Shown here piece by piece: positions 28,945 through 37,912 of a stretch of 64,000 nt of DNA. Location of the stretch: the NCBI RefSeq assembly GCF_008016455.1, contig NZ_SAXU01000001.1, positions 1 through 64,000 on the forward strand, in the 5' to 3' direction. This DNA is from Brachyspira aalborgi (lineage in GTDB: Bacteria; Spirochaetota; Brachyspiria; Brachyspirales; Brachyspiraceae). The position numbers and the translations under genes are program-made. A model generated the notes under the pieces. It was not told the DNA's origin and searched no databases. It was given only the letters and a program-made list of their open reading frames with translations. The stretch's first letter is position 1; each line of letters begins with the position of its first letter.

Positions 28945-30177
28945 ATGAAAAAAAATATTCCATTTTCACCTCCAGATATAACCGAAAGCGAAATAAACGC
29001 GGTAGTTAAAGTATTAAAATCGGGTTGGATTACAAGCGGAGAGGTTAATAAAGAATTTGAAGAAGAATTATCAAAATATATTGAAGTAAAAAAAGTAAAA
29101 TTACTTTCAAGCGCGACTTCTTCAATGGAGCTTGCATTAAAAATATTCGGCATTGGCAAAGGAGACGAGGTTATAGTTCCCGCTTATACTTACGCGTCAA
29201 CTTCAAATGTGGCGATTCATCTTGGAGCTAAAGTCGTTTTTATAGACGCTAATAAAAATAACGATTTCAATATAGATTTAAAAAAATTAGAAAATGCAAT
29301 AACCGAAAAAACAAAAGCTATTATATCGGTAGACATAGGCGGAATTCCTTGCGATTACGATAATATTAAAAATATTTTAGAAAATAAAAAGCATTTATTT
29401 AAACCTTCTCAAAATAAATATCAAAAAGAATTGAAAAGAATTTTATTTTTATCTGACGCCGCTCATTCTATAGGCGCGATTTATAAAGATAAAAGAGTCG
29501 GAAGTCAAGCGGATTTTACTTCGTTTTCTTTTCATGCGGTAAAAAATATAACGACTGCGGAAGGCGGAGCTTTAGCATTTAACGATATTGGAAATATAAA
29601 AGCGGATAAAATATATAAAGAAATTTCTATTTGGGCATTAAACGGACAAAATAAAAGCGCTTTAGATAAAGAAAAAGGCGGCAAAAATTCTTGGAAATAT
29701 AATATAGAATGCATAGGCTATAAATGTAATTTGAGCGATTTGCATGCGGCTGTTGGTTTATCGCAATTAAGAAGATATAATAAAATGCTTGAAAACAGAA
29801 AAAAAATCGCATGCATTTATAACGATATATTAAGCAAAAACGAAAAAATAATTCTGCCAAAATTAAAAAACGAAAGCATAGAATCTTCTTATCATTTATA
29901 TATGATTAGAATAAAAGATTTTGAAGAAAAAAACAGAGATTTATTTATTGAAAAAATGTTTGAGCTTGGAATAATATTAAATGTTCATTATTTGCCTTTG
30001 CCGTTTCAAAAAGCTTATATTGATTTAGGTTATAATATTAAAAATTACGATAACGCTTATAATCTTTATAAGAATGAGATTACATTGCCTTTATATAGTT
30101 CTTTAAGTGAAGAGGATGCGAGATATATTGCAAATAATATAATCGAATATTTGAATAAAGCGAATATTGAAAAATAA
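28945..30177 (+). CDS. DegT/DnrJ/EryC1-family sugar aminotransferase
   Basis: 410 residues, PLP-dependent. K200 in FSFHAVKNITTAEGGAL forms the Schiff base. SSATSSMELALKI and PAYTYASTSNVA are the cofactor-phosphate and ring-binding strands, and LSDAAHSIGA holds the PLP Asp. WKYNIECIGYKCNLSDLHAAVG is the substrate-binding segment. Enzymes such as ArnB, PseC or DesV add an amino group to a keto-sugar nucleotide for surface glycans. No other sugar-nucleotide genes are adjacent, so its pathway partners lie elsewhere. It starts 27 bases after the kinase-like gene. Confidence 0.9.
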   Translation: MKKNIPFSPPDITESEINAVVKVLKSGWITSGEVNKEFEEELSKYIEVKKVKLLSSATSSMELALKIFGIGKGDEVIVPAYTYASTSNVAIHLGAKVVFIDANKNNDFNIDLKKLENAITEKTKAIISVDIGGIPCDYDNIKNILENKKHLFKPSQNKYQKELKRILFLSDAAHSIGAIYKDKRVGSQADFTSFSFHAVKNITTAEGGALAFNDIGNIKADKIYKEISIWALNGQNKSALDKEKGGKNSWKYNIECIGYKCNLSDLHAAVGLSQLRRYNKMLENRKKIACIYNDILSKNEKIILPKLKNESIESSYHLYMIRIKDFEEKNRDLFIEKMFELGIILNVHYLPLPFQKAYIDLGYNIKNYDNAYNLYKNEITLPLYSSLSEEDARYIANNIIEYLNKANIEK

Positions 30178-30227
30178 TTAAAATATAATAAAATGTAATA
30201 ATTAATTTATATTATTAAGAGGTAATT

Positions 30228-31196
30228 ATGTATAAAAAAATATTTATTTTAATTTTGTTTTTATTAATAACTTCATGTAAAAATAAAAATGAAGCGTCTA
30301 AAAATAGCGATATAGAATTAGCTAAAAATATAGATAAAATTCAAGTGTATGTAGAGCCTAATTGGGTAAAAAGCGTAATAGACGGAAACCAACCGCAATC
30401 TTCTAATTATGTAATATTGGAAGCTTCATGGGGAGAGCCGAGTTCGGATTATAAAAAATCTCATATTCAGGGAGCATTGCATATAAATACCGATTTAATA
30501 GAAGAGCCTAAATATTGGAATATTAGAACTCCTGAAGAAATAGAACAAGTTATGAAAGATTTTGGCATATCGAAAAATACAACTGTTATAATATACGGGG
30601 AGCCTTCTCCCGCCGCTAGGGTAGCGATAACTTTACTTTGGGCTGGAGTAGACGAAGTTCATATATTAGACGGAGGATTAAAATCATGGATTAATGCTGG
30701 TTATAAAACTTCAAATAATACAGAAAAAGCTTTTCCTATAGAAGATACTGGCGTTATAGTTCCAGCTCATCCCGAATATATTATATCTTTTCCTGAAGAG
30801 ATAATTGAAAAACAAAAAGACGCTAATTTTAAATTGGTAAGCATAAGAAGTTGGGACGAGTTTATAGGAAAGATAAGCGGATATAGTTATATAGAAAGAA
30901 AAGGCGAGCCTAAAGGAGCGGTATGGGGAAGAGACGAATTTGACTATATTGACACAAATGGCAAAGTTATAAGTATAGAAGAAGCTCAAAAAATATGGAG
31001 TGAATGGAGCGTTTCAAAAGAAAATGAAATTTCATTTTATTGCGGAACAGGTTGGAGAGCGTCTATACCTTTTTTAATAGCTTATCAGAACGGCTGGACT
31101 AATATTAGTTTGTATGACGGCGGTTGGTATGTATGGCAAATGAATTCTAAATTACCGATACAATTAGGAAATCCGAAAGAAATTACAAACAAATAA
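30228..31196 (+). CDS. Two-domain thiosulfate sulfurtransferase-type lipoprotein
   Basis: 322 residues. A signal peptide with lipobox ITSC (Cys17) anchors it. Two rhodanese domains follow (about 45-160 and 195-310). In the first, the active-site loop reads YGEPSPAAR with Glu125 where Cys would be, so it is inactive. The second has C272 in YCGTGWRAS, an active cysteine loop. This is the usual TST layout of an inactive N-domain plus an active C-domain. It would move sulfane sulfur in the periplasm, perhaps in cyanide, thiosulfate or sulfide handling. Confidence 0.88.
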   Translation: MYKKIFILILFLLITSCKNKNEASKNSDIELAKNIDKIQVYVEPNWVKSVIDGNQPQSSNYVILEASWGEPSSDYKKSHIQGALHINTDLIEEPKYWNIRTPEEIEQVMKDFGISKNTTVIIYGEPSPAARVAITLLWAGVDEVHILDGGLKSWINAGYKTSNNTEKAFPIEDTGVIVPAHPEYIISFPEEIIEKQKDANFKLVSIRSWDEFIGKISGYSYIERKGEPKGAVWGRDEFDYIDTNGKVISIEEAQKIWSEWSVSKENEISFYCGTGWRASIPFLIAYQNGWTNISLYDGGWYVWQMNSKLPIQLGNPKEITNK

Positions 31197-31198
31197 TT

Positions 31199-31636
31199 TT
31201 ATAAAGCTTTTTTAATTGAGTAAATTATCGCTTTTATAAATTCTATTATATATACAATAAGAAAAATTAAACTTATATAATAGTAAGTTAATATTTTATC
31301 GATTGAAAAATATTTTAAAAATATAATAAAAATCAAACCTAAAAGTATTAATGAAATATTTATTATATAAAAATATTTTTTATGCGGATAAATTAATTTT
31401 TTATTTTTTCTAAAAATAACGATGTTGATTATTGCAAATATTAAGATTAAAAATATTATAAGGCATAATATATTTATTATATTTTCCATGTTATATATGT
31501 CGTTTAGTTTATTATTTTTATAAATGAAATGTCGCATAACTCCCATTTTCTTACGAGATAAAAAATTTAGAATATATGCAAATATTAAAAGAATTATTTG
31601 AAATATACTTAAGGCTATAAAAAATAATTTTTTCAT
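31199..31636 (-). CDS. Small membrane protein with four predicted segments, unknown family
   Basis: 145 residues with hydrophobic stretches at about 4-24, 50-72, 88-110 and 113-137, separated by short Lys/Asn-rich loops. No motif recognised. It lies between the two rhodanese genes, converging with the first (gap two bases). Codon use resembles neighbours. Function unknown. Confidence 0.6.
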   Translation of the reverse strand: MKKLFFIALSIFQIILLIFAYILNFLSRKKMGVMRHFIYKNNKLNDIYNMENIINILCLIIFLILIFAIINIVIFRKNKKLIYPHKKYFYIINISLILLGLIFIIFLKYFSIDKILTYYYISLIFLIVYIIEFIKAIIYSIKKAL

Positions 31637-31720
31637 AAAAATAAAACTAACACAAATTTAAGGAACGAATTATTTAATATAACCGTTCCCTAATACAAAA
31701 AACAAATTAAAATTTATGGA

Positions 31721-32131
31721 CTATTTAGACAGAGCTTTAGAAAACTCTTCGTATCCAGCATTATTTAAATTATTTATATTGCTAAATCCCATCTCCGCCA
31801 TTATTTTAGAAGCCTGCCCAGAACGATTGCCAGACTTACAGAAAAGTATATATTCTTTATCTTTGTCTAAAGCGGATATTTTTTCTTTAAAATCAGAAGC
31901 TTTAAAATCTATATTAATAGAATTTTCTATAGCTCCCGTTTGCGCTATTTCGTCTGGAGTTCTAACATCTATAACTATAATATCGGGATTTGCTTCCAAT
32001 AAAATTATAACCTCTTCTACGGTTAGATTTTTAAAACTCTCTTCGTTTTGATTGCTTTCTTGCTTACTTTTACAACTTGTAAAAAATAAAATTGATAAAA
32101 ATAAACATATAATAGTTTTAATATTTTTCAT
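31721..32131 (-). CDS. Single-domain rhodanese lipoprotein
   Basis: 136 residues. The signal peptide ends FFTSC (Cys20). The rhodanese domain includes IIVIDVRTPDEIAQTGAI, the catalytic loop LFCKSGNRSG with an active Cys at about residue 97, and GFSNINNLNNAGY. This is the PspE/GlpE-type single-domain form. Its location in the envelope and proximity to the two-domain lipoprotein (30228) suggest a shared sulfur-related role outside the cytoplasm, though they are transcribed toward each other. Confidence 0.88.
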   Translation of the reverse strand: MKNIKTIICLFLSILFFTSCKSKQESNQNEESFKNLTVEEVIILLEANPDIIVIDVRTPDEIAQTGAIENSINIDFKASDFKEKISALDKDKEYILFCKSGNRSGQASKIMAEMGFSNINNLNNAGYEEFSKALSK

Positions 32132-32240
32132 AATATTAACTCCTTTTTATAAAATCGATAATTATAATAGCATATAAAATAAATATTTCAATAAAAAAAC
32201 TAAATATTATTTTTTAATTTAATTATTAAAATAATTTTAT

Positions 32241-33122
32241 TTATTGAATAATTTTAAAAGAACTTCCAAATGTTATTCCAAAATCTAATTTTGAAAAATT
32301 ATATTTATTATAAATATCGCCGTTTCCATACACTCCAACAACTCCGTATCCTTTATCGTTTCGAGGAAGTTGAGAGTTTAAAAAATCTGTGTCGTATTTC
32401 ATTCCAAAATTATAATTTATATAAGCGCCCAATACTACTCCAACTTCTATATTTTTTTCTTTCATAGAAAAAACCTCATATTCTACGGTTAATTTTATAT
32501 ATGGCGCGAAAGGAACTCTAAAAAGTTTACGCAAATCTTCATAACTAAATTTTTCTTTTGAAGGCATTACCAAAGCGTATTTGCCGCCTTTACCGTCAAA
32601 AAATTTTATATCGGCATTAGAAGAGCCTTTTCCAGATATTGGGATTAAAACTCCCGCTCCCCATCCTATTTTAAATTTTTTATAATTATATTTTTCGGCT
32701 ATTCCTAATAAAAGACAATTAAGTATTAGACTATCAGAATATATTTTATACGAGCGATTTAAATCGTCTTTTCTGCTTTCATATTTTGTGTCTATAGAAT
32801 AAAAAGAATATCCTATTTCAAGAAGCGAACTTATGCTAAAATTATCATTTATTTTTGCGTTAAACCCCATTTGAGCGTTTAATTTTGCATCAAAACCTAT
32901 TTTATCAGGCTTAATAGAATCAAAATATATGTGATATACGCTATACATGCCTGGCTGGTAAAATTCATGGTCTCCTTTTAATTTCACATCCGTTTGAGTA
33001 AAAGTTTTTGAAGCTCCCAAAAAACCGAATACATTAAATTCTAGCGAAATCGGAGGAATAGCTATACAAAATAAATTTGAAGTTAATATTAATGATATTA
33101 GAATTATTAAATATTTTTTCAT
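32241..33122 (-). CDS. Outer-membrane-type protein, paralogue of the neighbouring phase-variable gene
   Basis: 293 residues. A signal peptide (about 1-18) is followed by alternating hydrophobic/polar strands and a C-terminal FGSSFKIIQ-type strand, as in small beta-barrels. It matches the upstream gene (33143-34014) along its length: shared TFTQTDVK near the start, APYIKLTVEYE and YNFGMKY. AGAGG precedes the ATG. It lies 20 bases after the paralogue, so both are probably one operon from the promoter at 34047-34074. This copy is intact and has no poly-G run. Function unknown. Confidence 0.7.
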   Translation of the reverse strand: MKKYLIILISLILTSNLFCIAIPPISLEFNVFGFLGASKTFTQTDVKLKGDHEFYQPGMYSVYHIYFDSIKPDKIGFDAKLNAQMGFNAKINDNFSISSLLEIGYSFYSIDTKYESRKDDLNRSYKIYSDSLILNCLLLGIAEKYNYKKFKIGWGAGVLIPISGKGSSNADIKFFDGKGGKYALVMPSKEKFSYEDLRKLFRVPFAPYIKLTVEYEVFSMKEKNIEVGVVLGAYINYNFGMKYDTDFLNSQLPRNDKGYGVVGVYGNGDIYNKYNFSKLDFGITFGSSFKIIQ

Positions 33123-33142
33123 GAAAACCTCTTTATAAAATA

Positions 33143-34014
33143 TTAATTTTTATAGGACTTAAAAGCAAATCCGCCCGTTATTCCAAAATCTATACTTGAA
33201 AAACTATATTTATAATATATATCGTCTGCGGCTAAAGGATTTAAATAAGTTGTTCCGTTTTCTTTATAACTAACTTTTTTAGGCAAATATTTATTTAATT
33301 CGGAAACATTGTATTTCATTCCAAAATTATAACTTACATAAGCGCCTAAAATAAACCCAATTTCTACATTTTTAGATTTGAAAGGTAAGAATTCATATTC
33401 CATAGTCAATTTTATATATGGAGCTATAGGAGTTTTGAACATTCTTTTTATATCGTTATGATTGAATTCGTTTTTAGTCGGCATAACCAAAGGATAATTT
33501 TCTACATATTCCGTTCCGCTATAAAATATTTTCTCTGGATTTGAAGAAATTCCATACCCTGATATTGGGATAATTATGCCCCCCCCAAACCTATGCTAAA
33601 ATTTTTGAAATAAACTTTTTCAATTATTCCTAAAATTATACTATGAAAAAGCATTTTATCCGTATTCCTATAATCATATAAACGAGGAAAAGGTTTACCG
33701 TCATATTTCGTATTTATAGTTAATGGATAATATCCAAATTCAAGGAATTCTCCCAATGTTATTTTATCTTTTATTTCAACTCTAAAACCTAATTGAGAGT
33801 ATATTGAAGCGTTAAATTTTATATCGCCTTTTATAGTGTCAAAAAATACGGAATAACCTTGCATATAATAACTATCCAAAGGTTTAACATCCGTTTGAGT
33901 AAATGTTTTCAAACCTCCTATATTTGCAATAAGGTTAAATTGCGGAGTTATCGATATGCAAAATAAATTTGAAGTTAATGTTAAAAATATTAGAATTATT
34001 AAATATTTCTTCAT
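33143..34014 (-). pseudogene. Outer-membrane-type protein, phase-variable, currently OFF (frameshift in G8)
   Basis: Signal peptide and N-terminal half are encoded from 34014 down to a run of eight G (plus-strand C 33579-33586). There the frame reads GLGGA and stops at 33574. The C-terminal half (33490-33143) is in another frame. With nine G the sequence reads GLGGGIIIPISGYG and continues to 33143, giving about 291 residues, near the 293 of the intact paralogue. The paralogue has GWGAGVLIPISGKG at the same place, which confirms the corrected frame. This looks like slipped-strand switching of a surface protein. A homopolymer sequencing error is the alternative. Confidence 0.82.
33579..33586 (-). 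repeat. Poly-G tract G8 (C8 on plus strand) inside the outer-membrane protein gene
   Basis: Eight G on the coding strand in very AT-rich DNA. The tract encodes the Gly-rich turn; eight is out of frame, nine or six in frame. Confidence 0.9.
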
Positions 34015-34046
34015 TTTAGTTAAACCTCATTTTTATTTTTTAGATA

Positions 34047-34074
34047 ATTATATATAATTTTTTTATATTGTCAA
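34047..34074 (-). promoter_or_regulatory. Sigma70-type promoter of the paired outer-membrane protein genes
   Basis: Minus strand TTGACA (34074-34069), 16-base spacer, TATAAT (34052-34047), 33 bases before the ATG at 34014. The rest of the gap 34015-34447 is A/T-rich with no ORF. A weak TTGACG at 34335-34340 could serve the plus-strand U32 gene, but no good -10 follows it. Confidence 0.7.
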
Positions 34075-34447
34075 TACATTTTATGATAAAAAAACAATAA
34101 TATGTTATAATAATATATAATTTCAATTAATATATATGATTATAAAAAATAAGTCAAGTAAAATTTTATATAAATTTTTTATAGATTTAATAATTTATAA
34201 ACTTTATTTTTAGAATTAACTTTATTAAATATTGATTGTTTAGATTAAAGTTTTGCAATGACAATATTATTATAAAATAAAAAAAGAATAAAAATTTAAA
34301 TACAATGAAAATAATTTTAAATATTACAAATTAATTGACGCTATATTTATTTGCTAAATTATTAATATTTTTATATATACTTTTTATATATTCTAATATA
34401 AAATAATAATTGTTTTATTAATAAATAATTTTAAATAGGATAAATTA

Positions 34448-35683
34448 ATGGAATTACTCGCTCCTGCGGGAAATAAAGAAAAATTAGAAGTCGCTTATCA
34501 TTATGGAGCTGATGCCGTTTATATAGGCGGAGCTTTATTCAATTTGAGACATCAAAGTAAGAATACGACTCTTGAAGAGCTTTCGGATTGCGTAAAACTT
34601 TCAAGAAGTTTAAATAAAAAAATATATTTAACTTTAAACGCTTTTTTGCATGAATACGATAAAGGAAAATTGAAAGATTATTTAAAGGCAATATCGAATA
34701 TAGGAATAGACGCTTTTATAGTTTCCGATTTGGGAATATTAGAACTTATTAAAGAGATTATTCCAAGCGCAAATATACATATAAGCACGCAGGCTTCGGT
34801 TACAAATAGTTATTCCTGCAGAGCTTATGAGAGTTTAGGAGCTTCAAGAATAATACTTGCAAGAGAATTATCTTTAGACGAAATAAAAGAGATAAGAGAT
34901 AATACGGATTTAGAGCTTGAAACTTTTGTTCATGGAGCGGTTTGCATGGCTTATTCGGGAAGATGCTTATTATCAAATTATATGAACGGAAGAGACGCTA
35001 ACGGCGGAGATTGTTCTCAAGTTTGCAGATGGAATTTTAAAACTTATATCGAAGAAAAAACTAGACCTGGCGAATTTATGGAATTGGAAGAAGGCGAAAA
35101 TCATAGCGCAATATTAAGTTCAAAAGATTTGCAAATGGCTGAATATTTAAATCTACTTTCAAAAGCGGGAATCGATTCTATAAAAATTGAAGGCAGAATG
35201 AAAAGCGTTTATTATGTTGCAAATGTAGTTAGAGTTTATAGAGTTTTATTAGATTTGCTTAATAGAGTAGGTTATGAAGAATATCCCGAAGCGATAAAAA
35301 AAGAGCCTATAGCAAGTTATATAAAAGAACTTTCTACTATAAGCAGAAGAGAAAGCGATACGGGATTTTATTTTAGCAGAGAAGATATAAAACCCGCTTT
35401 AAAAGGATACTTAAAAGGCAGAAGATTAATGGGTATGATTGTAGGACAAGAAAAAGAATATTCTAAAATAAATGTTTATAATACTATAAATAAAGGAGAT
35501 AATCTTATTTATATTGGTAGAGATTTTTTGAATTATAAAGACGATAGATTTTCTTTATATATAAAAAACGAGGAAGGAGATTTTTTTGAAGTCGATATTA
35601 TAAAAAATATTGATAATGCATATATAAAATCGAGCGTCCATAATTTTAGCAAATACGATATTATAACGGCTGAAGAAGAATAA
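34448..35683 (+). CDS. U32-family peptidase-like protein (RlhA/TrhP type)
   Basis: 411 residues. It starts ELLAPAGNKEKLEVAYHYGADAVYIGG. The U32 signature lies in the block from AVCMAYSGRCLLSNYMNGR, with cysteines in SGRCLLS and DCSQVCRW that hold an Fe-S cluster. C-terminal sequences follow (IEGRMKSVYYVANVVRVYR). E. coli relatives hydroxylate 23S rRNA (RlhA) or tRNA uridine-34 (TrhP); family members were earlier named collagenases. The cysteine pattern fits RNA hydroxylation. It heads an operon with a RuvX-like gene and Dus, which also suggests an RNA role. Confidence 0.87.
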   Translation: MELLAPAGNKEKLEVAYHYGADAVYIGGALFNLRHQSKNTTLEELSDCVKLSRSLNKKIYLTLNAFLHEYDKGKLKDYLKAISNIGIDAFIVSDLGILELIKEIIPSANIHISTQASVTNSYSCRAYESLGASRIILARELSLDEIKEIRDNTDLELETFVHGAVCMAYSGRCLLSNYMNGRDANGGDCSQVCRWNFKTYIEEKTRPGEFMELEEGENHSAILSSKDLQMAEYLNLLSKAGIDSIKIEGRMKSVYYVANVVRVYRVLLDLLNRVGYEEYPEAIKKEPIASYIKELSTISRRESDTGFYFSREDIKPALKGYLKGRRLMGMIVGQEKEYSKINVYNTINKGDNLIYIGRDFLNYKDDRFSLYIKNEEGDFFEVDIIKNIDNAYIKSSVHNFSKYDIITAEEE

Positions 35684-35697
35684 AGGAAAAATAATAA

Positions 35698-36105
35698 ATG
35701 GTATTGGGAGTTGATTTCGGAAAAAAGCGAACGGGAACGGCTTATATGGATATGGAAATAAAAATTCCTTTTCCATGCAAACTTATCGAAGAGAGCAACG
35801 CTAGAAAAGTAAAAATGGCTTTAATAAATATAATTGAAGAGAAAAAAATTGACACTGTTATTTTTGGGCTTCCTTTATCGGATGATGGTAAAGAAAACGA
35901 ATGGTGTTTTGAAATAAGAAGGTTTGCCGATTTTTTGCTTAAAAGCGTTAAAGTTGAAATTGTATTTATAGACGAATACGGAACTTCAAAAGACGCCGAA
36001 TATATTTTAAGAGGAAAGAAAAAAAGCGTTAAGAAAAAAAGCAACGATTTAATAGCGGCTACATTGATACTTGAAAATTATTTGAATTATTTAAATATAA
36101 AATGA
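35698..36105 (+). CDS. Holliday-junction-resolvase-like protein (YqgF/RuvX family)
   Basis: 135 residues, the usual RuvX/YqgF length. The RNase H-like fold begins VLGVDFGKKRTGTAYMD (first catalytic Asp). It continues with VIFGLPLSDDGKEN and VEIVFIDEYGTSKDAEY, and ends with KKKSNDLIAATLIL, carrying the last acidic residue. The family acts in pre-16S rRNA 5'-end maturation and resolves nucleic-acid junctions. It sits 14 bases after the U32 gene and 4 bases before dus, in one operon. Confidence 0.88.
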   Translation: MVLGVDFGKKRTGTAYMDMEIKIPFPCKLIEESNARKVKMALINIIEEKKIDTVIFGLPLSDDGKENEWCFEIRRFADFLLKSVKVEIVFIDEYGTSKDAEYILRGKKKSVKKKSNDLIAATLILENYLNYLNIK

Positions 36106-36109
36106 TAAA

Positions 36110-37066
36110 ATGACTAAAAATATTATAATAGAAAATGTAAATATTCCATCAAGATTTTTTTTAGCTCCAATGGCTGGATATACGGATTATGTTTTTAGAA
36201 GATTATGCAGAAGATTTGGAGCGGGACTTCTTACTACCGAACTTGTAAGCGCCGCCGCATTGGCAAGAAAAGTAAAAAAAACTTATAAATATATGGAACA
36301 TAAAGAGGATGAGCATCCAATTTCTTTGCAAATATTTGGAAACAACGAAGACGATTTTAAAAAAGCGATTGAATTAACCGATTTTAAATATTTTTCTTTT
36401 ATTGATATTAATATGGGTTGTCCTACAAAAAAAGTGATAAAAAATAATTGCGGAGCGGGATTATTGACTGATATTAATAAAATGATTTCTATTTTGAAGG
36501 CGGTAAAAAATGTTTCGCCTTTGCCTGTGAGCGTAAAAATAAGATTAGGATTTAAAAGAGGAGAAGGAGGAGAGATTGAAAGAGCTTTAGCGCTTAAAGA
36601 AAATGGCGCATGCTTTTTAACTTTGCATGGAAGATATGCAAGCGATTTATATAGAGGATATGCCGATTGGGAAAAAATAGCGCAAGTAAAAAAAGCTTTA
36701 GGAGAAGATTATATATTGATTGGAAATGGAGATATAAAAACAAAAGAAGATGCCAAAAAAGTTTTTGAAAATTATAAAGTTGATGGAATAATGATTGGAA
36801 GAGCGGCTATTGGCAATCCTTGGATATTTAGCGAATTAAATAAAATATTTGATAAAGAAGAAAATATTGATAAAAATCTTAAAAGCGTTATTAAAGAACA
36901 TATAAACGGATGCTGCGAATTTTACGGAGAGATTAGCGGAGTCCATTTTATGCGTAAATTTATAATGAAATATCTTAACGGTTTTAAGATGGAAAATAAA
37001 ATAAAACTTATGAAATGCGAAAGCAAAGACAAATTATTTGAATTATTAGACGAATTGATTATTTAA
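36110..37066 (+). CDS. dusB: tRNA-dihydrouridine synthase
   Basis: 318 residues, FMN-dependent TIM barrel. Motifs are FFLAPMAGYTDYVFRRLCRRFGAG, INMGCPTKKVIKNNCG (catalytic Cys region), LTLHGR, LIGNGDI and MIGRAAIGNPWIFSE. It reduces specific uridines in the tRNA D-loop. The DusB name is chosen from overall pattern; single-Dus bacteria usually carry this type. It closes the U32-RuvX-Dus operon and is followed by a strong terminator. Confidence 0.92.
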   Translation: MTKNIIIENVNIPSRFFLAPMAGYTDYVFRRLCRRFGAGLLTTELVSAAALARKVKKTYKYMEHKEDEHPISLQIFGNNEDDFKKAIELTDFKYFSFIDINMGCPTKKVIKNNCGAGLLTDINKMISILKAVKNVSPLPVSVKIRLGFKRGEGGEIERALALKENGACFLTLHGRYASDLYRGYADWEKIAQVKKALGEDYILIGNGDIKTKEDAKKVFENYKVDGIMIGRAAIGNPWIFSELNKIFDKEENIDKNLKSVIKEHINGCCEFYGEISGVHFMRKFIMKYLNGFKMENKIKLMKCESKDKLFELLDELII

Positions 37067-37106
37067 TTTTTTATTTATTATAAGATAATTTAAAATATTA
37101 TAAAAT

Positions 37107-37140
37107 AAAAAAACCTATCTATTAAAGATAGGCTTTTTTA
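37107..37140. terminator. Bidirectional rho-independent terminator
   Basis: CCTATCT (37114-37120) and AGATAGG (37126-37132) form a 7-bp stem with a 5-base loop. It is flanked by seven A on the left and a T run on the right, so it works for dusB from the left and for the HEAT-repeat gene from the right. Confidence 0.88.
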
Positions 37141-37159
37141 TCTTTATTGTGAGAAAAAT

Positions 37160-37828
37160 TTATTCTTGCGAATTTTCAGAAGGAGGATTTATATTCCTAA
37201 TAGCGTCAATAGCAGCTTGTCTAACGGCTAAAAAATATCTGTCATCTTGAGCCAAATAAACCAAATCCGACAAAGATGAAGCGTCTCCTATTTTTCCTAA
37301 CGCTACGGCGGCTTCGTAAACTATTCCTTGAGTTCTTCCAAGTCTTAATTGAAATAATAAAGAAGGAACGGCTTTAGCGTCTCCTATCTCGCCAAGCGCT
37401 TGAATTGCGGCTATTATATTGAAAGTTTCTCTTTCGCTATATAACATGCTTGATATTGCCTTAACGGACGATTCTGATAAAGCGGTTTTTGCGGCTTTTA
37501 AAGCTTGATAACGAACTTCAGAATCGGAATTACCGCCATAAGAAGTAGTTAAACCATAGTCTACATATCTGTTAATAGCTTGAATTAATAAATCGCTACT
37601 CGCTCCGCTTTCGCTTAAAGCTTGAAAACATAACGCTTTAACTTCGGGACTTCCCATTTCAATGGCGCTTAATAGTAAACTTTCATCCTGACTTGCCAAA
37701 GCGTCTACAAAATCTTTTAATAAAGCTTCTCTTGGCTTATTTGCAGAATCTTCGCTTTCTTCTTGAGCGAAAATCGATACGGTAGAAAATACTAATATAA
37801 AGATTAAAGTAAATATTTTTTTGAGCAT
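37160..37828 (-). CDS. Secreted HEAT-repeat protein
   Basis: 222 residues. Signal peptide (1-21, cleavage near FAQEE). The mature part is helical and repetitive, with four to five HEAT/PBS-lyase-like units: SPEVKALCFQALSESGA, DSEVRYQALKAAKTAL, IIAAIQALGEIGD, VYEAAVALGKIGD and LAVRQAAIDAIRNI. Such alpha-solenoids bind other proteins in the periplasm. It lies 84 bases after the OMP gene of the long nadE operon and may be its last member. Partner unknown. Confidence 0.82.
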   Translation of the reverse strand: MLKKIFTLIFILVFSTVSIFAQEESEDSANKPREALLKDFVDALASQDESLLLSAIEMGSPEVKALCFQALSESGASSDLLIQAINRYVDYGLTTSYGGNSDSEVRYQALKAAKTALSESSVKAISSMLYSERETFNIIAAIQALGEIGDAKAVPSLLFQLRLGRTQGIVYEAAVALGKIGDASSLSDLVYLAQDDRYFLAVRQAAIDAIRNINPPSENSQE

Positions 37829-37912
37829 TGCTAACCCCTTAATGTATTAAATTATTTATCAATTATATATTATTATTTAATAATTTGCAATAGATTATTT
37901 ATAAAAATCTTA

